From JAKACA01 sp050010115 (GTDB taxonomy: Bacteria; Actinomycetota; Acidimicrobiia; Acidimicrobiales; Bog-793), in the NCBI GenBank assembly GCA_050010115.1, contig JBEKLQ010000021.1, positions 1 through 45,443 on the forward strand: a stretch of DNA of 45,443 nucleotides, read 5' to 3'. The first letter of the stretch is position 1. Every line of letters starts with the position of its first letter. A program made the translations under genes and the position numbers. Of the stretch, positions 1-6,209 are shown piece by piece. The notes beneath the pieces were generated by a model, which saw nothing but the letters and a program-made list of their open reading frames with translations, did no database searches and was not told the origin of the DNA.

Positions 1-64
1 GACGAAGGGAGGCACCCGCCGCTCGATTGACTCTACGATCCAGCAAAGGCCCGTCCTCGAAGGC

Positions 65-1216
65 TCAGTGCCCTGTGCAATTTCGATGATCGAGGCTGTA
101 CAAATTCGGTGATCCTCGGCAGAGCTCGGGCAGATGCTCGATGCGGGCGAGGAGCCCGATGTCGGACGGCTTGTTGATGACGGTCTCGATGCGAAGTGCT
201 CTCCCTTCTTTCAGGTACTGCTTGACGCGGCTGTGCTTGTAGGTGAAGTCCATGTGCACCTCGGTGCCCGGCGAGAAGAGGCGCTGGCGGAACGGCTCCT
301 TCGTCGTCTTGCGCACCTGGCGAGCGAAGACCATCGCCACCTGCTCCGGGCGCCCGATGCCGACGTTGTCTTGGACGAGGGACTCAAAGAAGCTCCTCGC
401 GCGGCGAGGGTCGTCGAAGACGAGGGTGCGGGAGACCTCGACCTGGCGCATCGACAGCTCCCACCAGTAGCCGGCCTTTCGGTCGGTCTCGGTGAACGGC
501 GTCGGGATGGCGGAGATCCAGCGATCGAAGAAGCCTTGGACGTCGGCAGGACCGAAGCGGTCGCAGATGGCCTGCAGGCGATCGGGTCGATCACAGGAGG
601 CGAAGCCGTTCGAGAGGGCGGTGAAGCTGATCCTCGCCCGCTCGGCCTGGCGCTTGGCCCACTCGTGGCCGTTCAGCCAGACCTTGGCCGGATACGGGAA
701 GTAGGTGCAGATCTTGATGAAGCCGGGTCCGAAGTCGCGATCGAGGACGTAGAAGTAGTAGATGCCGACTCGCCGCTCTTTCTTGTCGAAGACGAAGTAG
801 ACGCCACCGCCTGCGCCGACGCGCCTGGTCGCCGAGTAGACGAACTGGAACTCCTGCGCGGCCACGATGGCGACGACGCCGAAGCGTCCCTCATGTTCGG
901 CCCGATCGAGGTACGGCCTCACATGGTCGAGCTTGCGGTCGTCCCAGCGGGAGCGGTCCGGCTTCTTCAGCTGCAGGATCGGGATGGCCTTCGAGTCGGC
1001 GAAGGCCTTCACCTCGCGGCGGAAGCGGTTGCCGATCTTCTCGATGAGCGCCGGCGACCCAAGTCGGAACCCGAGGTGTCGCTCGAGGAAGTGGTTCACC
1101 TGTGGGCCGACCTGCAAGTTGGGCACGTAGGCGTTCAGGTACAGCCGGTCGACGCAGTCGATCTCGAGGCTGACATGACCATCCAGCACCTCATTGATGT
1201 TCACCACGTTCGTCAC
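65..1216 (-). CDS. Conserved hypothetical protein, probably C-terminally truncated
   Basis: This 383-residue reading frame starts with MTNVVNINEVLDGH and has no motif I can tie to a known activity. It is rich in aromatic stretches (for example YFPYPAKVWLNGHEWAKRQ) and well-formed throughout, so I take it as a real gene. From memory, similar actinobacterial proteins continue well past the conserved stretch RIETVINKPSDIG with a further C-terminal region. Here the protein turns into an unrelated 20-residue tail and stops near the window edge, which suggests truncation or frameshift. It lies about 110 bp from the end of an IS630 element on the same strand, in an accessory block. Function unknown. 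The antisense frame across the same bases is a GC-driven shadow. Confidence 0.6.
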   Translation of the reverse strand: MTNVVNINEVLDGHVSLEIDCVDRLYLNAYVPNLQVGPQVNHFLERHLGFRLGSPALIEKIGNRFRREVKAFADSKAIPILQLKKPDRSRWDDRKLDHVRPYLDRAEHEGRFGVVAIVAAQEFQFVYSATRRVGAGGGVYFVFDKKERRVGIYYFYVLDRDFGPGFIKICTYFPYPAKVWLNGHEWAKRQAERARISFTALSNGFASCDRPDRLQAICDRFGPADVQGFFDRWISAIPTPFTETDRKAGYWWELSMRQVEVSRTLVFDDPRRARSFFESLVQDNVGIGRPEQVAMVFARQVRKTTKEPFRQRLFSPGTEVHMDFTYKHSRVKQYLKEGRALRIETVINKPSDIGLLARIEHLPELCRGSPNLYSLDHRNCTGH

Positions 1217-1323
1217 GCACGACGCGATAGCGCACGAGGGACGGCTTTGCCGGCCCGACTACCTCACACCCCTACGCGGTCGCGCCGGGAGGAGGCCGGG
1301 AGGGGGGCCTGCCCCCTTCCCGC

Positions 1324-1354
1324 TAATGCGGTGACACTCAAATAACGCGCGATT
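1324..1354. repeat. Left terminal inverted repeat of the IS630 element, with flanking TA
   Basis: Pairs with 5868-5899 read in reverse complement. The two share TA, then GTGACAC, AAATA and ACGCGCGATT, with a few substitutions and one single-base gap. It overlaps the last codons of the transposase. Confidence 0.85.
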
Positions 1355-1655
1355 GGCGGACTGCCTCGAGGGCCACGCGCCCTCGGCGGACCTTGGCGAT
1401 GATCTGGTCGGCGGTCTTGGTCCAGATGAATGGCTTGGGGTTCTCGTTGTTGTGTGCGATGTAGCTCTCGATGGCTTGGATCAGCACAGGAACACTGCCG
1501 AAGCTGTCCCGGCGTATGCGCTGTGTCGTGATCTCGCGGAACCATCGCTCGACCAAGTTGAGCCAGGAAGAACTCGTCGGGGTGAAATGGAAGTGGAATC
1601 GCTTGTGCCTGGCCAGCCACTTCCGTACCTCCGGGTGGTTGTGGGTGCCGTAGTT
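1338..1655 (-). pseudogene. IS630 transposase, C-terminal fragment (105 residues)
   Basis: This fragment begins with NYGTHNHPEVRKWLARH and carries the IS630 block FTPTSSSWLNLVERWF, including the catalytic glutamate of the DDE triad. It directly continues the N-terminal fragment at 5067-5867, which ends at the second catalytic aspartate (IILD). The codons GAC and AAC that should adjoin are separated by the RIT element. Joined, they give a full 371-residue DDE transposase in frame. The fragment alone has no proper start and lacks the first two catalytic acids, so it should be inactive. It ends at TGA inside the left terminal repeat. Confidence 0.88.
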
Positions 1656-1687
1656 GTCCAATAACCCCGATATCGGAGTTATTGGAC
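1656..1687. repeat. 32-bp near-perfect palindrome at the left RIT junction
   Basis: The arms GTCCAATAAC (1656-1665) and GTTATTGGAC (1678-1687) are exact reverse complements. The centre is the self-complementary CCGATATCGG with one mismatched pair on either side. The palindrome starts with the target hexamer GTCCAA and ends inside the terminal inverted repeat. No equivalent lies at the right end, so the element is asymmetric. It may be a recombination or cruciform site. Confidence 0.85.
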
Positions 1688-1722
1688 TAATCCCGACCTC
1701 GCGATTATCCCGATACGGGCGC
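1682..1722 (+). repeat. RIT left terminal inverted repeat (41 bp)
   Basis: Exact reverse complement of 5035-5075. It begins TTGGACTAATCCCGACC and contains a second related core, GATTATCCCGA. The repeated cores look like recombinase binding sites. Confidence 0.9.
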
Positions 1723-1780
1723 CCCGAGCCCAACAAACGCCAGTTGACGGCGGACTACGTGACCGCGGGCACAGCCCGAG

Positions 1781-1793
1781 GGTCGGGATAATC
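1781..1793 (-). repeat. Inner RIT repeat, left
   Basis: GGTCGGGATAATC here is the reverse complement of 4964-4976. It opposes the related cores in the outer 41-bp repeat, so each end has at least three copies of the TAATCCCGA-like core. It overlaps the stop codon of the third recombinase. Confidence 0.75.
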
Positions 1794-2781
1794 ACAGGCT
1801 CTCGAGGAAAGCGAGCAGCCTGTCCGGAGCCCTGTAGCGACCGGGCTTTGAAGACGATGGTGTGGTGCGGGCGAGCGCCCGCTCCTTGATGCTCAGGTCG
1901 GCGTGGAGGTAGCACTGGGTCGAACGAATATCGGCATGACCCAGCCACAAGCTGATCACAATCACCTCAACCCCGGCTCGAAGAAGGGTCATGGCGCAGG
2001 TATGCCTCAGGACATGAGGAGTCAGATTCTTGTGTGCGAGCGATGGCGCCCCTCGGGTGGCGGCCAGCGCGTGGAACTTGACGCGAGCCTCGACGGCGTC
2101 GTCACTGAGGCGACGCCCTGTCCGAGTCGGAAACAGGGGATCGTCGGGCAGACCGCCCCGCTCCTGCAGCCAGACCCGCAAGACGGCGACGGTACCGGCA
2201 GTCAGCGGGACACAACGCTCCTTACGACCCTTTCCAAGACAGCGGACGTGCGCGCCGGCGCCGAGCTCGATGTCGCGACAGTTGGCCCCGGTCAGCTCGG
2301 AGAGCCGGAGGCCAGTCTGTACGGCGAAGGCAATGAGGGCGTGATCCCTCCGACCCTCCCACCGGTTCTGGTCCGGAGCAGCAAGTAGGGCAGCGACCTC
2401 GTCCGGTTCGAGGAACGACACGTCGGTCTTGTTGAAGCGCTTTTGGGGAATGGCCAGTACCTGCTGGATCAGCTGGGCGTGCTCGGGATGGCGAAGAGCG
2501 GCGTATCGGAACAGCGACCGCACTGCGGCCAGCCTGGTGTTCCGGCTGCGGGCACTGTTGTGCCGGTCGGCTTCGAGATGGTCCAAGAAGGCCGAGATCA
2601 CCCCGACTCCGAGGTCCTCCCAGTCGAGGGTGGATGGAGCCTTTTCGGTCCGGCCCTGCACAAAGCGGAGCAGGAGCACGAACGTGCTCCGGTAGGACCT
2701 CACCGTGGCCGGGCTCGCCTGGCGCTGCTTGGCGAGCCGCTCGGTGAAGAACAGCTGCATAGTGGGCGCGACCGCGCTCAT
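1792..2781 (-). CDS. ritC: Tyrosine recombinase, third of trio (RitC-like)
   Basis: A 329-residue phage-integrase-family recombinase. The N-terminal SAM-like core-binding domain occupies roughly residues 1-105. The C-terminal catalytic domain shows Arg in TGLRLSEL, Lys in GKGRKER, the HVLRH box, LGHADI and the nucleophilic Tyr in QCYLHAD. All catalytic residues are present, so it is probably active. Its start overlaps the stop of the preceding recombinase by four bases (ATGA), showing translational coupling in a trio. A C-terminal extension of about 35 residues follows the tyrosine. The three proteins are expected to act together at the inverted repeats, which is known for RIT elements only by inference. 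Confidence 0.9.
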   Translation of the reverse strand: MSAVAPTMQLFFTERLAKQRQASPATVRSYRSTFVLLLRFVQGRTEKAPSTLDWEDLGVGVISAFLDHLEADRHNSARSRNTRLAAVRSLFRYAALRHPEHAQLIQQVLAIPQKRFNKTDVSFLEPDEVAALLAAPDQNRWEGRRDHALIAFAVQTGLRLSELTGANCRDIELGAGAHVRCLGKGRKERCVPLTAGTVAVLRVWLQERGGLPDDPLFPTRTGRRLSDDAVEARVKFHALAATRGAPSLAHKNLTPHVLRHTCAMTLLRAGVEVIVISLWLGHADIRSTQCYLHADLSIKERALARTTPSSSKPGRYRAPDRLLAFLESL

Positions 2782-3698
2782 CTTTCCAACCCCTCCATGC
2801 GGTCGGCTGCCAAGGCCAAGAGCTCAGGAGCGGACGAGAGGTACCAATAGGTGGAGCACGGATCCCGGTGCCCGAGATAAGTGGTCAACCGTGGCAGAAG
2901 GGCGCCAACATCCTCGCCCGACCGATACCATCGCACCAGGGTGTGGACCGCAAAACTGTGGCGCATGTCGTGGATCCTCGGATGGTGCGGGGCACTGGCT
3001 CCGACGCCGGCGACGTCGACCAGCTTCCGGAACGTCTTCTGGAAGTCGGCATAAAGGAGCCGGCTTCCGGCGGTCGAGATGAAGAACGTCGAGCTCTTCT
3101 GTCTCACCACGAGCTGGTCCCGCTTCTCCGCGTAGGAGCACATGGCGTCCACGGTGCTCGACTGGAGAGGCACCAGTCGGGACTTCCCGAACTTCGACTG
3201 GCGCACGACGATCAGGCCCTCGGCGGTGTCGAAGTCGTCCCGCTCGAGGCGGATCGCCTCGCCGACCCGCATGCCCGAGGCGCTGAGCAGGCCGATGAGC
3301 GTCTCGACGGTCGCCGCTCGCATCAGGGTGGGGATCGTTCGGCGAGCGGCCGACATCAGCGCGGCTACGTCCCCAGCCGAGTAGATGAACGGTGGGCGCC
3401 AGCGCTGTCGGAAGCTCACGAGCCCGACCGGTGGGATCTCGGTGTTCGGGTTGACGCCCGCCATGTGGCAGGCGAAGCCGCGGGCCACCGTCATCCGCCG
3501 TGCCCACACCGTGGTGGCCGGATCGGCGTCTGGACGCTGTGCCCACACGAGTGCGGTCTCGATGGTGACGGTCTCGGCGCCGATCGCGTCGAGATACGCG
3601 ACGAAGTCCGGCAGGAGCCGGTGTGCCTGGTCCAGGTTGTGGCCGAGGGCTCGGCGCAAGGCCAGGTAGTCGTTGGCCTGATCGATGAGCGGGCTCAT
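2778..3698 (-). CDS. ritB: Tyrosine recombinase, second of trio (RitB-like)
   Basis: A 306-residue tyrosine recombinase, the shortest of the three. The catalytic signature is visible: Arg in SASGMRVGEA, Lys in KFGKSRLVP, the IHDMRH box, YLGHRDP and Tyr in STYWYLS. The N-terminal domain is compact (about residues 1-100). It overlaps both neighbours by four bases, so all three form one translationally coupled operon. The codon use and GC content look like the host. Which strand-exchange step each member performs cannot be read from the sequence. Confidence 0.9.
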   Translation of the reverse strand: MSPLIDQANDYLALRRALGHNLDQAHRLLPDFVAYLDAIGAETVTIETALVWAQRPDADPATTVWARRMTVARGFACHMAGVNPNTEIPPVGLVSFRQRWRPPFIYSAGDVAALMSAARRTIPTLMRAATVETLIGLLSASGMRVGEAIRLERDDFDTAEGLIVVRQSKFGKSRLVPLQSSTVDAMCSYAEKRDQLVVRQKSSTFFISTAGSRLLYADFQKTFRKLVDVAGVGASAPHHPRIHDMRHSFAVHTLVRWYRSGEDVGALLPRLTTYLGHRDPCSTYWYLSSAPELLALAADRMEGLER

Positions 3699-4906
3699 CG
3701 CTCGGCTCCCGGCCAGGGCTGGGCGACGCTGCGAAGTCCAGCAACGTCGACCTTGGCGTACGCCGCCGTAGTGGCGAGATCGCGGTGACGAAGCACGAGG
3801 CCGATCTGAGGCAGCGTCGCTCCCTGAGCGAGCAGCTCGGTGGCAAGAGCATGGCGCAGTCGGTGCGGGCCAACGGGGTCACGTCCGGTGCGCTGGCAGG
3901 CGCGGCGGACCACGTTGTTCACCGAGCCCGGGCGGAGCCCCCGCTGGGGTGCCAAGGTGGCCAGGAAGACCTTGCGGCTCTCGGCTCGGGGACGACCGTC
4001 ATACAGGTAAGCGGCGAGAGCCTCGCCCACATCGCTCAGCAACGGCAGACGGTCCACACCGCCGCCCTTGCCGCGGACGGTCAGCTCACCCGCCCGCCAG
4101 TCGATGTCATCGAGCTCGAGGCCGACGACTTCACGCGATCGCAGGCCGAGGCGGGCCAGCAGCATCAAGATGGCGAAGTCCCGGAGCCCGGTCGGTAGTG
4201 ACCGATCGCAGCTCGACACGAGCTCGGCGACCTCTGAGGCAGCCAGCCTGGGGGCGAGCCCTGTGTCGCGCCACCCCGCCACAGGCGGCACCGCCACGGC
4301 GAGGTCGCTTTGGACCAAGCCTTCGAGATGGAGGAACCGCAGCAGGGAGCGCAGGTCGTTCACCCTGTTCTTGGCCGAGCCGACCGAAAGCCGGGAACAC
4401 TCGCGCAGCAAGAAGCCGGTGACGTCGGCTCCGCACAGGCCGTCGACCCCGGTGTCGCCGCCGCCAGCCAGTGTGCGCTCCGATAAGAACTGTCGGGCCC
4501 TTCCCTCATAGTTCAGGACCGTCGAGGGTACGAGCCCGCGGTCGTCGAGCAGATGGCGCCGATAGCGCGTCAGCAGATCCTCCAACGGTGTCGAGGTAGC
4601 AGCTTCCGGCGGCGGGACAACGCCCCGGCTCCTCAGATAACCGAACAGCGGGACGAGTGTCCGCGTCGTCGGCACCCGCCGTTGCCCGCCAGCCCGCCGA
4701 GCATCGAAGAACCCCTCGACCGTGTCCTCGGTGAGGTCTGCGACAACGATGCCGACCTCAGACATCCACCGACTCAGCTGGCCCATCAGTACAACATGGA
4801 TGACCACCGAGTTGTGCGTGAAGCCGAGCCCCGCCAACTCCGCCCCATATCCGTCTGCAAAACGGGCCAGCGGACTATCACCTTGCGACCACGCGACGTT
4901 GCTCAC
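3695..4906 (-). CDS. ritA: Tyrosine recombinase, first of trio (RitA-like)
   Basis: A 403-residue tyrosine recombinase with an extended N-terminal part. Residues about 1-100 form an extra region before the usual core-binding domain at about 105-215. The catalytic domain has Arg in LGLRSREV, Lys in GKGGGVDR, the HRLRH box, LRHRDL and Tyr in AAYAKVD. It starts with GTG preceded by a strong ribosome binding site (GGAGGGAGGA, minus strand). It is the first gene of the trio, transcribed inward from the right end of the element. The 3' end overlaps the next recombinase by four bases. Confidence 0.9.
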   Translation of the reverse strand: MSNVAWSQGDSPLARFADGYGAELAGLGFTHNSVVIHVVLMGQLSRWMSEVGIVVADLTEDTVEGFFDARRAGGQRRVPTTRTLVPLFGYLRSRGVVPPPEAATSTPLEDLLTRYRRHLLDDRGLVPSTVLNYEGRARQFLSERTLAGGGDTGVDGLCGADVTGFLLRECSRLSVGSAKNRVNDLRSLLRFLHLEGLVQSDLAVAVPPVAGWRDTGLAPRLAASEVAELVSSCDRSLPTGLRDFAILMLLARLGLRSREVVGLELDDIDWRAGELTVRGKGGGVDRLPLLSDVGEALAAYLYDGRPRAESRKVFLATLAPQRGLRPGSVNNVVRRACQRTGRDPVGPHRLRHALATELLAQGATLPQIGLVLRHRDLATTAAYAKVDVAGLRSVAQPWPGAER

Positions 4907-4963
4907 CGTTCCTCCCTCCCCAGGGCACCACGCCCCAGTAGAAGGACCGATTCAACTCGGCGG

Positions 4964-4976
4964 GATTATCCCGACC
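4964..4976 (+). repeat. Inner RIT repeat, right
   Basis: GATTATCCCGACC is the inverted partner of 1781-1793. It lies between the start of the first recombinase gene and the 41-bp outer repeat, so recombinase binding here could also repress the operon (inference). Confidence 0.75.
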
Positions 4977-5034
4977 TCCTCGGCGCCACCGGCCACAAGA
5001 GGCCCACCTGCACAAGGCCCTTCGCCCGGGGCCA

Positions 5035-5075
5035 GCGCCCGTATCGGGATAATCGCGAGGTCGGGATTAGTCCAA
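5035..5075 (-). repeat. RIT right terminal inverted repeat (41 bp)
   Basis: Exact inverted partner of 1682-1722. It ends with GTCCAA, directly followed by the IS630 transposase codons for IIHIQ read backwards, which places the junction. Confidence 0.9.
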
Positions 5076-5867
5076 GATGATGTGGATCTGCTGGCGTTTT
5101 TCGACCTGGCGGTCGATGAGGTTCAAGAAGGCCAGGAACTCCTCGTGGCGATGGCGTGCGAAGCACTTGCCGATGAGCTGTCCTGTTGCGACCTCGAGGG
5201 CGGCGAACAGCGTCGTCGTGCCGTGGCGCTTGTAGTCGTGGGTCACCGTGCCAGGACGACCCTCTTTGATCGGCAGGCTCGGCTGTGTGCGGTCGAGCGC
5301 CTGGATCTGGGACTTCTCGTCGAAGCAGAAGACGATGGCGTTGTCGGGCGGGTTGAGATACAGCCCAACGACATCGATCAGCTTGTCCTCGAACTTCGGG
5401 TCGTTCGAGATCTTGAAGGTCTTCTGCAGGTGCGGCTTCAGCCCACGGGCCTTCCACTCCCGCTGCACCGTCGTGCGGGACAGCCCGCTGTGGCTCGCCA
5501 TCGTGCGGTTCGACCAGTGTGTGGCATCCGGCGGGGTCGTCCTCCGGGTGTCGTCGATCATCTGGTCGATGACGGCCTTGTCGATGACCGGCTTTCGCCC
5601 CCGGCCCTCGCGGACCTTGCCCACCCATTTGACGCCGTCGAGCTCGAAATGCTCCCGCCACTGAAGAACAGTGGAACGCGAGACCCCGAGGTCCGTGGCG
5701 ATCTTGGTGTTGGCGACACCATCTGCAGCCATCAGCAGACCCTTGGCTTCGCGTACAGCCCGGTACGGCAACGACACGCTGGCTGCGATGTCCTCGAGCG
5801 CTGTGCGCTCCTTCTCGTTCAGCGGGAGCGGTGGGGCAGGTGGTCTGGCCATGCAAGACGTTAGCAT
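5067..5867 (-). pseudogene. IS630 transposase, N-terminal fragment (266 residues)
   Basis: Residues 10-65 form a helix-turn-helix (VANTKIATDLGVSRSTVLQW), followed by a second DNA-binding region. The IS630 catalytic block FCFDEKSQIQALDRTQ has the first aspartate, and the fragment ends at IHIILD with the second. The reading frame then meets TAA inside the RIT repeat. The remaining catalytic glutamate is on the fragment at 1338-1655. An internal ATG at 5852 (MARPPAPP) is an alternative start. The element should be unable to transpose by itself unless the RIT unit is excised. Confidence 0.88.
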
Positions 5868-5899
5868 AATCGCGCGTCTATTTAGGTGTCACTACACTA
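5868..5899. repeat. Right terminal inverted repeat of the IS630 element, with flanking TA
   Basis: Imperfect inverted partner of 1324-1354, immediately upstream of the transposase start. Confidence 0.85.
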
Positions 5900-5945
5900 G
5901 GAGCTGTCCGCCGGACCAGAAGATGGCCTTTCACCAGGACTTTCG

Positions 5946-6022
5946 TGGTGGGGCTAAGAGGACTTGAACCTCTGACCTCAGCATTATCAGTGCTGCGCTC
6001 TAACCAGCTGAGCTATAGCCCC
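5946..6022 (-). tRNA. tRNA-Ile (GAT anticodon)
   Basis: The minus strand gives a full cloverleaf. The seven-base-pair acceptor stem is GGGGCTA with TAGCCCC. The D arm is GCTCAGCTGGTTAGAGC. The anticodon arm is CAGCA-CTGATAA-TGCTG with anticodon GAT, and the T arm has the GGTTCAAGTCC loop. The discriminator A and a CCA end are encoded (5946-5949). A tRNA-Ile after gyrA is usual in this actinobacterial locus; the tRNA-Ala that often follows it is not seen because the IS element comes next. Confidence 0.97.
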
Positions 6023-6083
6023 GTGGGCCGGGGGGTGACCCAGGCCGAGCCACGACGATACACCGCCACGCAGGACCGGCCAT

Positions 6084-6103
6084 CTAGCTAGCTAGCTAGC
6101 TAG
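6084..6103. repeat. Five tandem CTAG tetranucleotides
   Basis: A perfect 20-bp run of CTAG lies between tRNA-Ile and gyrA. CTAG is rare in GC-rich genomes and the run is self-complementary. Confidence 0.9.
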
Positions 6104-6209
6104 GCCGGAGCGAGACGGGCCGAGTGACTGTGCGAGGTTCCATCGGGCGGCGGTTCGTAATGATCCCCTTGCGGAGTCGCCCTGCAACGGCAGCAAGCCC
6201 GCCTGCCGA

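Larger units (their letters stand above)
1656..5075 (-). mobile_element. RIT (recombinase-in-trio) element inserted in the IS630 transposase
   Basis: The element carries three consecutive tyrosine recombinases on the minus strand, each overlapping the next by four bases, the hallmark of RIT elements. Its ends are 41-bp perfect inverted repeats (1682-1722 and 5035-5075). The hexamer GTCCAA is present at both junctions (1656-1661 and 5070-5075), so one copy belongs to the IS target and the unit length is 3414 bp, a multiple of three. Removing one unit rejoins the transposase codons for D and N. No cargo gene is present. The left side has an additional 32-bp palindrome outside the inverted repeat core. 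Confidence 0.85.
1326..5897 (-). mobile_element. IS630-family insertion sequence, interrupted by a RIT element
   Basis: An IS630-type element is bounded by TA dinucleotides at 1324-1325 and 5898-5899, the target duplicated by this family. Imperfect terminal inverted repeats lie just inside, sharing the core GTGACAC and ACGCGCGATT. Its transposase reads on the minus strand but is split into an N-terminal part (5067-5867) and a C-terminal part (1338-1655) by the 3414-bp insertion at about 1656-5069. Without that insertion the IS would be 1158 bp with one 371-residue transposase, normal for the family. It sits about 50 bp past the 3' end of tRNA-Ile, between this tRNA and whatever once followed it. 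Confidence 0.88.

Noticed and set aside
134..1345. 403-residue plus-strand open frame
   Set aside because: Antisense shadow of the minus-strand hypothetical gene; low-complexity Asp/Arg/Val-rich translation with no family feature.
2868..3788. 306-residue plus-strand frame opposite the recombinases
   Set aside because: Mirrors the ritB coding frame; no domain visible, typical GC-rich shadow.
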